The notes: generated by a model not told the origin, from the letters alone. Counted from the first letter of the stretch, positions 1 to 8,107 are shown. The stretch: DNA of 16,555 bases from Acidobacteriota bacterium (GCA_003223995.1 QHYA01000234.1:1-16555), one strand, 5' to 3'. Numbers and translations: made by a program.

Positions 1-618
1 AACCTCCTCGCGCTGTCCCGGACGGAAAAAGAGCTTCCCGCGATGGAAGTGGCCACCTTCCCTCTCTGGGACCTCGTGGAGGAGTGCGTGCAGCTCGTTC
101 GGGAAGAGGCGGACAAGCGCCGTGTCACCCTGACGACGCGCTATCTGACTGACGATCTCACGGTCAGGGCCGACCGCGGGAAGATCGCCCAGGTCTTCCT
201 CAACCTTCTCTCCAATGCCATCAAGTTCAACAGGGAAGGGGGCGAGGTGTCACTGTCGGTGCGCCGCGGCAAGCGCGGCTACCTGCTTGTCGAGGTGCGT
301 GACACCGGCATCGGCATCCCGCCAGATGCGCTCGACCGGATCTTCGACCGCCACTACAGGGTCGCCTCGCCGGAAGCCCGGGCGCGGGAGGGCCAGGGGC
401 TCGGCCTGGCGATCGTCAAGGACATCCTTCGCCTGCACGGTTGCATGGTGAGAGCGGACAGCCGTGTGGGGGAGGGATCGGTCTTCACATTCACGCTTCC
501 GCTGGCCGCTTCCACAGTGGAGCGGTTGGAGGGAATGGCCCGCGGCGAGCCGGGGGGCGAGCCGCCGGCGCAGACCCCCTTGGGCGACAGGGAGCCATCC
601 GGACGCCCGAGGATCTGA
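1..618 (+). CDS. Sensor histidine kinase, C-terminal part (5' end outside window)
   Basis: This is the ATP-binding half of a two-component sensor kinase, which would autophosphorylate a histidine and pass the phosphate to a response regulator. The frame is open from base 1, and the first visible residues (NLLALSRTEKE) look like the end of the HisKA dimerisation helix, so the sensor, the phospho-acceptor histidine and the true start lie upstream of the window. The HATPase_c boxes appear in order: N box VFLNLLSNAIKF (Asn at about visible residue 72), G1 box DTGIGIP (about 101), F box IFDRHYRV, and G2 box GQGLGLAIVKDI (about 131). A Pro/Gly-rich tail of about 40 residues follows the last beta strand. 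The ATP site looks intact. The ligand and partner regulator cannot be told from this fragment. The family is certain; the subfamily is not. Confidence 0.93.
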   Translation, partial: NLLALSRTEKELPAMEVATFPLWDLVEECVQLVREEADKRRVTLTTRYLTDDLTVRADRGKIAQVFLNLLSNAIKFNREGGEVSLSVRRGKRGYLLVEVRDTGIGIPPDALDRIFDRHYRVASPEARAREGQGLGLAIVKDILRLHGCMVRADSRVGEGSVFTFTLPLAASTVERLEGMARGEPGGEPPAQTPLGDREPSGRPRI

Positions 619-636
619 TCGGTCCTGCTCCGATCA
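616..636 (+). terminator. Possible stem-loop at end of histidine kinase gene
   Basis: A perfect 7-bp inverted repeat (TGATCGG at 616-622, CCGATCA at 630-636) encloses a 7-base loop and begins on the kinase stop codon. Its position fits a transcription terminator, but no T-run follows, so it could be a weak or factor-assisted terminator, an mRNA 3'-end stabiliser, or chance. Confidence 0.35.
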
Positions 637-692
637 AATCGCAATAGATCAGCCCGCGCGCAGCCTCCCCGAGGGTCTCCCCGGCCATACGC

Positions 693-721
693 TGGCCAGG
701 ACGCTGGTTGCGGACTATAAC
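693..721 (+). promoter_or_regulatory. Putative sigma70-type promoter of tsaC
   Basis: A -35-like TGGCCA (4 of 6 consensus bases) at 693-698 is separated by 17 bases from TATAAC (5 of 6) at 716-721. The expected transcription start near 728 gives a leader of roughly 13 bases before the TTG start at 741, whose ribosome binding site AGGAGG lies at 728-733. Spacing is ideal but the -35 box is weak. Confidence 0.45.
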
Positions 722-740
722 AGCAGCAGGAGGATCGACT

Positions 741-1394
741 TTGGGTCCAGGCTACCACCGCCTCTCTTCCGGAGAGGAAGGCGCCGTGGGTTTCGTAGTC
801 GCCGTACTCAGGAGGGGCGGCGTCGCGGCTTTTCCGACAGAGACTTTCTATGGTCTCGCCGCGGACCCCTTTCAGGCGCAGGCCGTGGAACAGCTCCTCG
901 AAGCGAAGGGCCGCTCGCCCGGGAACCCCCTTCCCCTCATCGCCCCGTCGTACGACTTCGTGGTGTCCCTCTTCCCGCCGCTGCCCGGGACAGCGCGGCT
1001 CCTGGCCGAGCGCTTCTGGCCGGGGCCTCTGACCCTCGCCCTTCCCGCTCCCGAAGGTTTGCACCCAGCCGCGGTCTCACGGATGGGAGCTGGGGTGCGC
1101 GTGCCCGGATCGCCTCTGGCGCGCTCGCTTGCGAAGGAATTCGGCGGGCTGCTGACGGCGACCAGCGCGAACGTCTCCGGGTTTCCGCCCGCCGTCGACC
1201 CGGACGAGGTGGAGGCAGCACTTTCGGAGAGGATCGATTGCTTGCTGGACGGGGGAAGGACCTCGGGAGGGCTCCCCTCGACGGTGATCGGGCTCCTGGA
1301 AGACCAGCCGGTGCTCATCCGAAGGGGAGCGGTCTCCCTCGAGGAAATCGAAAATGTCATTGGCAGCAGCGTTCTCAAAGCGAGGTTGCTTTGA
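741..1394 (+). CDS. tsaC: L-threonylcarbamoyladenylate synthase (TsaC/Sua5/YrdC family)
   Basis: The enzyme makes threonylcarbamoyl-AMP from threonine, bicarbonate and ATP. This is the first step of the universal t6A37 modification of tRNAs that read ANN codons, and it acts in the cytoplasm. Family signatures are clear: FPTETFYGLA near the N-terminus, KGR (Lys56, Arg58) followed by NPLPLI, FWPGPLTLALP, GVRVP, and TATSANVSG with Ser142 and Asn144 in the substrate pocket, then PSTV and the terminal IRRGAVS segment. The product has 217 residues, the size of the short TsaC type without the Sua5 C-terminal domain. I chose the TTG at 741 because a perfect AGGAGG (728-733) sits 7 bases before it; a TTG at 708 is in frame but has no such site. 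The gene appears to be its own unit. Function is very likely; only the start carries some doubt. Confidence 0.93.
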   Translation: MGPGYHRLSSGEEGAVGFVVAVLRRGGVAAFPTETFYGLAADPFQAQAVEQLLEAKGRSPGNPLPLIAPSYDFVVSLFPPLPGTARLLAERFWPGPLTLALPAPEGLHPAAVSRMGAGVRVPGSPLARSLAKEFGGLLTATSANVSGFPPAVDPDEVEAALSERIDCLLDGGRTSGGLPSTVIGLLEDQPVLIRRGAVSLEEIENVIGSSVLKARLL

Positions 1395-1419
1395 CAGAGA
1401 CCTCACAGGAATATAAGAT
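1391..1419 (+). promoter_or_regulatory. Putative sigma70-type promoter for the HEAT-repeat lipoprotein gene
   Basis: A perfect -35 TTGACA (1391-1396) overlaps the tsaC stop codon. Seventeen bases later is TAAGAT (1414-1419; 4 of 6 matches); an overlapping TATAAG at 1412-1417 would give 15-base spacing. The expected start near 1426 lies about 45 bases before the ATG at 1470. The promoter could also serve the bactofilin and methyltransferase-like genes downstream. Confidence 0.5.
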
Positions 1420-1469
1420 TTGCCTCCTCTCGCTCAGTTTCGTCCGAATGTTCGGAGAGCTTCGAGCTG

Positions 1470-2513
1470 ATGGGAGCTTGCGTGATTCCTTTGCCCATGG
1501 GCCGACAACGCCATCTCCGCGTGGCCTCTCTGGCGGCCTGGCTGCTCCTGCTGCTCGTTGCCGCCTGCGCTCAGAAAGCGGGCGGGAGATGGGACACGAC
1601 TCTCACCAACGAAGAGAAAGTGGATCGGATCCAGAAGCTCAGCCAGAATGGCACCCCGGAGGCCGTCGCGACCCTTGCGGAGGCCACCCAGGATCCGGTC
1701 GAAGAGGCCAGGGTCGAGGCGATCCGCGGACTGGGCCGAAGCGGGAGGAAGGAGGCGCTTCCGGTGCTCACGCAGCTCGCGACGAGCGAGTTGAGGCCTG
1801 TCCGCCAGTCGGCGGCCTGGGCCTTGGGCGAGCTGAAGATGAAGGAGGGGATCCCGATCCTGGAGCCGATGCTGCACGATCCCGAATACGCCGTACGGTC
1901 CCAGGCTGTCGGCTCCCTGTCGGTGATTCATGACACGGAGGCGACGCAGATGCTAGTGGATTTTGTCTTGAAGGAACCGGACACTCACCTGCGGGACGTG
2001 GCGGTTCAGGTGCTCTCCGACTGGAAGGACCGGCGCGCCATTCCTTTGTTCGAGCAGGCGCTCCGGAGCGAGACCAACGAGATCCGCGGTCACGCCGCGG
2101 GGGCACTGGGAACGATCGGCGATCAATCCTGCATCCCGGCGCTGACCGGAGCTCTCGAGGACTTCAATCCGGTCGTCCGCGGCCAGGCAGCGCTCTCCAT
2201 GGCGCACCTCCACGACGTCTCGTCGGTGTCCATCATTCGGAAAAAGGCCGAGGCCGAGACCGACGGGCTCGCGCGGGCCACGATGGCCTGGAGCCTCGGA
2301 CTCCTGGGCTCTGACCGGGACTGGGCAATCAGGGAGCTGGAGAGGATCCTCTTGGACACCGCCGAGAACGAATTCGCCCGCGCACAGTGCGCCACAGCCC
2401 TCGCGGACCTGAAGAGCTGCGGTTCGCGCCCATCGCTCACACGCGCCATGAACGATCGCAAGGGGGTCGTGAAGCAAGCTGCAAGCAGAGCCCTCACGAA
2501 CCTGAAATGCTAG
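1470..2513 (+). CDS. HEAT-repeat lipoprotein
   Basis: This is a predicted membrane-anchored scaffold of alpha-helical HEAT repeats, a fold normally used for protein-protein contacts; no catalytic motif is visible. The N-terminus has a basic stretch (GRQRHLR), a hydrophobic core rich in Leu and a lipobox VAAC (Cys33 from this start), so a signal peptidase II lipoprotein is likely. From about residue 55 to the end, the chain is built of repeats of about 30 residues that carry the A(V/A)..L(G/S) pattern, as in QSAAWALGEL, SQAVGSLSVI, GHAAGALGTIG and RATMAWSLGLLG; I count about eight or nine. Start choice is open: ATG 1470 is used here, GTG 1482 has GGGAG five bases upstream, and ATG 1497 gives the most typical lipoprotein signal but lacks a binding site. 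The next gene, 57 bases on, encodes a bactofilin, so a role at the cell envelope is plausible. No closer name can be given. Confidence 0.85.
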   Translation: MGACVIPLPMGRQRHLRVASLAAWLLLLLVAACAQKAGGRWDTTLTNEEKVDRIQKLSQNGTPEAVATLAEATQDPVEEARVEAIRGLGRSGRKEALPVLTQLATSELRPVRQSAAWALGELKMKEGIPILEPMLHDPEYAVRSQAVGSLSVIHDTEATQMLVDFVLKEPDTHLRDVAVQVLSDWKDRRAIPLFEQALRSETNEIRGHAAGALGTIGDQSCIPALTGALEDFNPVVRGQAALSMAHLHDVSSVSIIRKKAEAETDGLARATMAWSLGLLGSDRDWAIRELERILLDTAENEFARAQCATALADLKSCGSRPSLTRAMNDRKGVVKQAASRALTNLKC

Positions 2514-2570
2514 CCAGCCGCGGCCTGCCCCGTCACGGACGCGAGCTAGGGAAACAGGAGGCTATTGAGA

Positions 2571-3101
2571 ATGTGGAATCGGAAAGAGGCAGAGGAGGCG
2601 CAGACGCGGGAGATCCCGACGGCGCCAGCCCCACCACACAGGCTAGTCGAGCCGACAACGACGCCGACGACGACGGCGAGAGGGAGGGACATGAGCATCG
2701 TGAACATCGGTCAGTCCATATTCATCAGCGGCGAGCTTTCGGGCAATGAGGACCTGACGATCGAGGGACGCGTGGAGGGGCGGATCGAGCTCAGGGACCA
2801 CAATCTCGTGATCGGACCCAAAGGGAAGATCCAGGCGGAGATTCACGCCAAGACCGTGACCATCCATGGAGAGGTCGTGGGCAACATCCACGGCGACGAT
2901 CGGATCGAGATCAGCAACAGCGGGACGGTGCGCGGCGATATCCATGCGCCACGGATCGTCATTTCCGATGGCGCTCGTTTCAAGGGAACGGTGGACATGG
3001 AGAAGGCGGGTGAGCCGGCCGTTGTCAAGAAGGACCGTTCTGCTCAGGCGGTGCCGGCGGATACGGTGCGGCAGGCCCTCACTGGAAGTCACACTTCCTA
3101 G
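2571..3101 (+). CDS. Bactofilin family cytoskeletal protein
   Basis: Bactofilins polymerise without nucleotide into filaments of stacked right-handed beta-helices and act as scaffolds for cell shape, stalks or chromosome anchoring on the inner face of the membrane. The 176-residue product has a flexible Pro/Thr-rich N-terminus (about residues 10-40), then the typical opening of the domain (FISGELSGNEDLTIEGRVEG) and a series of beta-helix turns with hydrophobic spacing (LVIGPKGKI, VTIHGEVVGNIHG, IEISNSGTVRGDI, IVISDGARFKG), and a short polar tail. Length and layout match the DUF583/bactofilin family. ATG 2571 is chosen because AGGAGG (2556-2561) sits nine bases before it. It lies between a HEAT lipoprotein gene and a methyltransferase-like gene on the same strand and is probably co-transcribed with them. 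Confidence 0.92.
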   Translation: MWNRKEAEEAQTREIPTAPAPPHRLVEPTTTPTTTARGRDMSIVNIGQSIFISGELSGNEDLTIEGRVEGRIELRDHNLVIGPKGKIQAEIHAKTVTIHGEVVGNIHGDDRIEISNSGTVRGDIHAPRIVISDGARFKGTVDMEKAGEPAVVKKDRSAQAVPADTVRQALTGSHTS

Positions 3102-3113
3102 CCATGCCTGCTG

Positions 3114-3866
3114 ATGCCCCGGCGTCGTGGGCGGCGCGTGAGTCCGGATGGCAGCACCCCAAAAGGCATCGACGCGGCCCGGCAGCCGAGCGTAGCGCTT
3201 CAAGAGATGGCAAACCGGCTTGCGGGGTTCGACCGGCCGAACCTTCTCGATCTGGGGAGTCCCTGCGGGGGGAACGTCGTGTTCTTCGCCGCACTCGGCT
3301 GCAAGGTGTTCGTCGAGGCGGCGGAGGACCTCAGGCGTCTGTCTCCCCTATCTACGGCTGAACCCTCCGTTTCCAAAGCAGTTTCACCTCTCGCGTCCTT
3401 GGGCTCGTCCTCATCGGGCTCCAGGATCGAGCTGGCATCGGGTCCCAGGACGGGCGGCGCCGGAGAACAGGCGCCGCTCGAGGCCCAGGAAGACCCAAGA
3501 GGCAGCGGAATCTCCCTCACCTATCCTGATCGTCACTTCAACGGGATTCTCCTGTGGGATGTGATGGACTACCTGGGAGATGATCCCGCCCGTGAGCTGG
3601 GGCGGGAACTGCTGCGGGTCTCGCGGGCCGAGGCCTTCCTGTCCCTCTACAGCGACTCTCGCAGGCATCAGGGGCCCCAGCCGCTGTTCCGTTACAAGAT
3701 CGGAGAGGACGGGACGATCGGCCTTGAGGAAGCTCCGGGCGGCTCATATCGGCGGATCTTCCGTGAGAACAGACATCTCTACGCGCTTTTCAGCGGCTTC
3801 CAGGTCGTCCGGTCCATGCTGCTGCGCAACCAGATTCGCGAGATCCTGATGCAGCAGATCGCCTGA
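3114..3866 (+). CDS. Putative class I SAM-dependent methyltransferase-like protein
   Basis: The 250-residue product resembles a Rossmann-fold methyltransferase. LLDLGSPCGGNVVFF at about residues 44-58 fits motif I (Asp46, Gly48), the following CKVFVEAAED resembles the acidic end of strand 2, and HFNGILLWDVMDYLGDD at about 140-156 matches the motif IV/post-I region, followed by a helix and strand typical of class I enzymes (GRELLRVSRAEAFLSL). Between the two halves, about residues 80-135 are a Ser/Gly/Pro-rich low-complexity stretch, where normal enzymes have a short beta-alpha unit, so activity is uncertain. It starts 12 bases after the bactofilin stop codon and is presumably translated from the same mRNA; a GTG at 3138 is an alternative start. 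The substrate is unknown. Confidence 0.7.
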   Translation: MPRRRGRRVSPDGSTPKGIDAARQPSVALQEMANRLAGFDRPNLLDLGSPCGGNVVFFAALGCKVFVEAAEDLRRLSPLSTAEPSVSKAVSPLASLGSSSSGSRIELASGPRTGGAGEQAPLEAQEDPRGSGISLTYPDRHFNGILLWDVMDYLGDDPARELGRELLRVSRAEAFLSLYSDSRRHQGPQPLFRYKIGEDGTIGLEEAPGGSYRRIFRENRHLYALFSGFQVVRSMLLRNQIREILMQQIA

Positions 3867-3954
3867 ACCCGCGCAGACGGGAGGTCCCCACGAGATCCTG
3901 CTGCGTTCCCGCCGGTTCGTCCCTCCCGAGGACCGGTCGTCTCTTGTCACGGCT

Positions 3955-6321
3955 GTGGCCGTCACGTCAGCGGCTCGCCCCCACGTCATCCTTCAGTTTC
4001 ATGGCGTTCCGGGCAACCGCGAACGGCGCGAGCTCGAAGGGGCGGGTGTGAAGCTGCTCGACTACCTGCCGCGCAACGCCTTCCTTGCCTCGGTGCCCCG
4101 GATGCTCAGCCCCTCGGATCCGGCTCTTGCTGCAGTGCGCTGGATTGGCCCCCTCACGCCCGAGGACCGCATCGCTCCGAGCCTGCTGGAAGGAAAGGTG
4201 CGTCCGGAGGCCGACGGACGCATCAAGCTCGACATCCGGGTCGATCCCGTCGCCCAAGCGCCGTACTCGCTCTCGGGCGGGGGAGTCAATCTGGGGATCT
4301 GGGACGCTTCAGGCGTCTATCAGCACCCTGATTTCGGCTCGCGCTTGACGAGGATCGACGCCCTCTCCAAAATCTGCGACTCCAACTCGGGCAACGCCGG
4401 CACTCCCTGTCGCATCGACAGCAATTGCACCGGAGGAGGCCACTGCATCGAGGACTTCGACGGGATCGCCCATGCCACGCACGTTGCCGGCACGATGGCG
4501 GGCGACGGATCCTTGAGCGAGGCAGCGGGCGGGACGCCTCTCCAGTGGAAAGGTGTGGCCTCGGGCGCGAGCATCGTCTCCTACGACTTCAATGGCGACC
4601 TCATGGCCGAGACTCGCGAGGCGATCGCCAGGCTGGGTAAGTCGATCGAGCTGTCGCAGAACTCCTGGAGCTACACTCTGTGTCCCTCCTTCCCCGCATG
4701 CGAGTGTTTTCTTCTGGGAGAGTACAACTCCCTGTGCCGGGACTATGACAAGGCAGTCCGGGGCTCCCAGGGGAAGAGGATCGCCGTCATCTTCGCGGCA
4801 GGAAATGACCGTTCCAGCGGGATCTGCGGCAACCCGAGCTACGGGTCGCTGGTTCCCCCGGGAACGAGCAAGAACGTGATCGACGTCGGGGCGATCAATT
4901 CCGACGATGATTCGATGACGGATTTCTCCGCCTGGGGGCCGACCCTCGACGGACGCGTGAAGCCCGACTTGACGGCTCCGGGATGCTCGGTCAGCGGGAT
5001 CCACGTCACGTCGACATATCACGACTCCAGGTATCCGTCCGCGGTGTACGCCGCCGCTTGCGGCACATCCATGGCCGCTCCGGCTGTGTCCGGTTCGGCG
5101 GCCCTCGTATGGCAGCAGTACAGGAAGACCTATCGATCAGAGCCGCTCCCCTCCACGGTGAAAGCTCTGCTCATTCACACCGCGAAGGACCTCGACTCCG
5201 GCGCATCGTTCCTCACTCCGGGCCCTGACTACGCCAGCGGCTACGGCCGGCTGGACGTGCAGAGAGCCGTCGACAGGGTCATCGGACGGGCGGCCGTTCG
5301 GGGGAATGTCGCCAACGGAGCCGTTCGTACCTTCACGATCTACGTTCCCGACGGGGCCGCGGGCGTCAGGGCCACGCTGGTCTGGGACGACCCAGCCGGG
5401 GCGGAGAACTCCGCCCTGGAGCTGGTCAACGACCTCGATCTGGTCGCGATCGACCCGGACGGAACCCGGCACTATCCCTGGACGCTCGATCCCACCGATC
5501 CCTCCGCTCCCGCCGTCCGCTCCGCCGAGGACCATACGAACAATGTCGAACAGGTCTGGGTGGAAGCCCCTTACACCCCGGGCACGTGGACATTCCAGGT
5601 CGTGGGCAATCAAGTTCCCTTCGGCCCCCAGAAGTTCTCCCTCGTCGTGACGCCGGACGAGAGCTTCAGCTCTCTCGGCCTCGACCTGCCGGCCGAACAA
5701 GCCTCCTTTGCGGCTGACTCCCCCCCGCCCGAGTTCGACTGGACACCTGGAGCGCTGGACCTCCTCAGGTTCAAAGTTCAGTGGTCGGGAAACCAGTCCT
5801 TCTCGGGGACACCGATCACCTCCGGAGCCACGCCGCTCGCGACGACCTCCTTCACCCCCTCTGACCCGCTCTGGGTGAGCATCCTGAAGCTTGGCCTGCC
5901 CTCCGGAAAGATCTACTGGCGCGTGACCGGCACCGACATGAGCGGCCTGCGCCAGGTCTCGGAAGTCCGGAGCTTCTCGCTCGCCGCGGCGACCCAGGCG
6001 ACGTTCAACACACCGGTGGACGGCGCATCGTTCTCGAAGAGCGATCCCCCGCCCCTGTTCTCCTGGGATAGCAACGGCAACTCGGCCTACAGGGTCGTCT
6101 TTTCCGCGAAGCCTTATTTCAACGATCCTCGCAGAACCAGCGGCGACACCTGGCTGCGGGAGACATCCTGGACTCCAGGGCCTTCCCTCTGGAGCCAGAT
6201 CCTCGGCCTGTCCTCCAGCAGTTCGGACGGTCAGACCGTCTATTACCGGATCGTCTCGAGGGATCGCCTCGGCCGGGTCACGACGGGGACGACCAGAACC
6301 TTCACCGTGACTCCCGCCTGA
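3955..6321 (+). CDS. Subtilisin-family (S8) serine peptidase with jelly-roll and Ig-like repeats
   Basis: This is a large endopeptidase, presumably secreted. The triad is intact: Asp117 in GIWDASGV, His176 in HATHVAGT, Ser372 in CGTSMAAP, with oxyanion Asn284 in FAAGNDRS. A short prodomain-like segment (residues 1-100) precedes the catalytic domain. Residues about 449-567 form a beta-sandwich like that after KP-43-type subtilases (VRATLVWDDPAG, LVNDLDLVAIDPDG, NNVEQVWV). Two related repeats of about 105 residues (576-675 and 680-788), each with a PPP-F-W motif near its start, are probably Ig/FnIII-like. The catalytic domain has two Cys clusters (141, 152, 158, 164 and 243, 249, 251, 261), probably disulfides. 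GTG 3955 is only the first standard start codon: the frame upstream (EILLRSRRFVPPED) looks coding and a GGGAGG lies at 3879-3884, so the true N-terminus is probably near 3895. No signal peptide is visible. Confidence 0.9.
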   Translation: MAVTSAARPHVILQFHGVPGNRERRELEGAGVKLLDYLPRNAFLASVPRMLSPSDPALAAVRWIGPLTPEDRIAPSLLEGKVRPEADGRIKLDIRVDPVAQAPYSLSGGGVNLGIWDASGVYQHPDFGSRLTRIDALSKICDSNSGNAGTPCRIDSNCTGGGHCIEDFDGIAHATHVAGTMAGDGSLSEAAGGTPLQWKGVASGASIVSYDFNGDLMAETREAIARLGKSIELSQNSWSYTLCPSFPACECFLLGEYNSLCRDYDKAVRGSQGKRIAVIFAAGNDRSSGICGNPSYGSLVPPGTSKNVIDVGAINSDDDSMTDFSAWGPTLDGRVKPDLTAPGCSVSGIHVTSTYHDSRYPSAVYAAACGTSMAAPAVSGSAALVWQQYRKTYRSEPLPSTVKALLIHTAKDLDSGASFLTPGPDYASGYGRLDVQRAVDRVIGRAAVRGNVANGAVRTFTIYVPDGAAGVRATLVWDDPAGAENSALELVNDLDLVAIDPDGTRHYPWTLDPTDPSAPAVRSAEDHTNNVEQVWVEAPYTPGTWTFQVVGNQVPFGPQKFSLVVTPDESFSSLGLDLPAEQASFAADSPPPEFDWTPGALDLLRFKVQWSGNQSFSGTPITSGATPLATTSFTPSDPLWVSILKLGLPSGKIYWRVTGTDMSGLRQVSEVRSFSLAAATQATFNTPVDGASFSKSDPPPLFSWDSNGNSAYRVVFSAKPYFNDPRRTSGDTWLRETSWTPGPSLWSQILGLSSSSSDGQTVYYRIVSRDRLGRVTTGTTRTFTVTPA

Positions 6322-6427
6322 CCCTGCCCGCCTCCCGCCCCACACGCTCTGAACGCCCGTCCATCCGACACGGCAGTAGACCGGCGGCGCCAGCGCCCGG
6401 GGATCGCCCTCGGTCCTCATTGCTGAT

Positions 6428-7963
6428 TCATCGGAGGGGGAAGTCGCTCGCTTCGGCAATGATGCAGGAGCGATCGTGGTAGGCAGTGTCGAAGAGAGGG
6501 GATGAAGCGATCGCATCCAATAGCGGGAGGGGCAGCCGGTCGGAAGCGACCAGGTACCGAGCGGGCGCGGTCTCCTGAAGCAGCTTGCGGAGAGCCTGGA
6601 TGTCGCCGCTCTGGTAGAAGCGGGCATACACATCGAAGAGACCCGGGCTCTCGGCGCGCAGGAAGCTCACGTTGATGCCGACCAGGTAGGTGTTCTTCGT
6701 ATCGTAGAGCCACAGTTCCTCGAAGTCTCCCGAGCTGAGGTTCACGACCATCTCCCCCTCCGACGTGTTGGCGGCCAGCCATCGTGCCGCCTGCTCGAGC
6801 CGGCGAGGAATGGAGGCCGAGTTGCGGGCCACGATGTCCCTTGCCTTGACCGACTGCGCCGCGGCAGCGGCCGCGAGAAGCAGGACGGGCGCAGCTCTCG
6901 CCAGAGCCAGCCAGGGTGGGCGCAGGCGGCCGGTCAGCCGGCCAATCCATTCTCCGAGCCGCTCGTCCAGGGCTGAGGCCGCAAAGAGCGCGACGAACGG
7001 GGGCAGGTAATCGATGGCCCGCACGTAGCGCGCGGTGAGCAGCCCCATGAGGCTGCTGAGGATGAAGAAGGTCCACGCCGCTTCCGGGCGGCGGAGCCGG
7101 GGGCCGAAGACGATCTGGTGGAGGGATAGGAGGTACACCACCGAGAGGAGACCCACGTTTCCAAGGATGTCCCGAGGCCTGAGAGGCGCGAACTCTCCCG
7201 CTCGGAACATCGACGCCTCGGAGAGGTTCATGAAGATGAACGGGATGTTCCGCGGGAAATCGGGATGCAGCAGAAGGCTTCCGGAGATGCCCGCAAAGAC
7301 AGAGAGAGCCCCCCGCCAGGGAAGCCTCCTTTCAGTGAAGGCGCGGCAGACGAGTCCGGCCCCCGCGATGGCCAGTATGAGAGGCACGACCGGATAGACC
7401 CATCCGGCCGCCAGGCACAGGAGTCCGAGCGCGGTGTCGCGCCGCTCGATCGCGGCCCAAGCGATCAGCAGCAGCAGGCCGAGCATCACCGTGGGCGCCT
7501 TGTTCTGCGACAGCCTCATCAGAAAGATCGGTGAGGACAGCAGCGCCACAGAGAACCAGGTCAGCCGGTGCCTGGCGGACAGCCGATGCAGCAGGAAGCA
7601 GAGCGCCATGAAGCTCGCGGAGGCGAAGACGACAGGCGCTGCCTTGGCGGCCGCCTCGGGGTCGATCCAGGAGAAGGGAAGCAGCAACAGGTGGAAGCCC
7701 CAGTGGAAGTCGGCGAAGCGGTCATGCCGCAAGGCGGTGCGCTCGAGCCAGTGAAAGGGAGGCATCCAGGGGCGTGGAAGGTTCTCGCGGATCAGGTTCG
7801 CCGCCTTGATGTGGAACAATCCATCGACTCCGACGGCATGGGCCGAGCCCCGGTACTGCACGTAGCCGAAGACCCCTACGGCCAGCAGCGATGCCGCGAC
7901 CGCCCTCAGAGTGCTCGCGGAGGCCAGGATTGCAGCTCGATCCCGCAATGGCCGCAGGGACAT
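6428..7963 (-). CDS. Polytopic membrane protein, GT-C glycosyltransferase-like
   Basis: The 511-residue product has roughly nine to eleven hydrophobic segments between about residues 18 and 370 and a soluble, probably periplasmic, C-terminal domain of about 140 residues. The first loop has Asp47-Gly-Leu-Phe-His51, like the acidic catalytic loop motif of GT-C enzymes (PMT/ArnT and related families), which transfer sugars from polyprenyl-phosphate donors outside the membrane. The overall layout (short N-terminus, catalytic loop 1, many helices, soluble tail) agrees. Acceptor and donor cannot be predicted. The start ATG has no strong ribosome binding site. The gene lies 38 bases after the 3' end of tRNA-Leu on the same strand, with no clear terminator between them, so it may be read from the tRNA promoter. 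It converges on the subtilase gene. Confidence 0.75.
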   Translation of the reverse strand: MSLRPLRDRAAILASASTLRAVAASLLAVGVFGYVQYRGSAHAVGVDGLFHIKAANLIRENLPRPWMPPFHWLERTALRHDRFADFHWGFHLLLLPFSWIDPEAAAKAAPVVFASASFMALCFLLHRLSARHRLTWFSVALLSSPIFLMRLSQNKAPTVMLGLLLLIAWAAIERRDTALGLLCLAAGWVYPVVPLILAIAGAGLVCRAFTERRLPWRGALSVFAGISGSLLLHPDFPRNIPFIFMNLSEASMFRAGEFAPLRPRDILGNVGLLSVVYLLSLHQIVFGPRLRRPEAAWTFFILSSLMGLLTARYVRAIDYLPPFVALFAASALDERLGEWIGRLTGRLRPPWLALARAAPVLLLAAAAAAQSVKARDIVARNSASIPRRLEQAARWLAANTSEGEMVVNLSSGDFEELWLYDTKNTYLVGINVSFLRAESPGLFDVYARFYQSGDIQALRKLLQETAPARYLVASDRLPLPLLDAIASSPLFDTAYHDRSCIIAEASDFPLR

Positions 7964-8001
7964 CTTCAGGCTTGAAGTCGAGCGAGGAAGAGCAAATCGG
8001 G

Positions 8002-8088
8002 TGGTGCCGAAGACTGGACTCGAACCAGCACGGGTGTGACCCCACCAGGTCCTGAACCTGGCGCGTCTACCAATTCCGCCACTTCGGC
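8002..8088 (-). tRNA. tRNA-Leu, anticodon CAG
   Basis: The minus strand folds as a class II tRNA. The 7-bp acceptor stem GCCGAAG/CTTCGGC, the TGG..GGTAGAC D-arm, an anticodon stem CCAGG/CCTGG around loop TTCAGGA (anticodon CAG, plus-strand positions 8052-8054), a long variable arm, and the T-arm with GGTTCGAGTCC are all visible. The terminal CCA is encoded (8002-8004). It reads CUG leucine codons, which should be frequent in this GC-rich genome. Confidence 0.97.
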
Positions 8089-8107
8089 CCGGCGCCGGGG
8101 AATGGCG

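Noticed and set aside
6322..6427. Bidirectional terminator between the convergent subtilase and membrane-protein genes
   Set aside because: Only short GC palindromes are present (around 6383-6400) and there is no T-run on either strand.
5137..6633. 498-codon minus-strand frame opposite the subtilase
   Set aside because: The plus strand encodes a peptidase with complete catalytic motifs and repeats here; the reverse frame has no family features.
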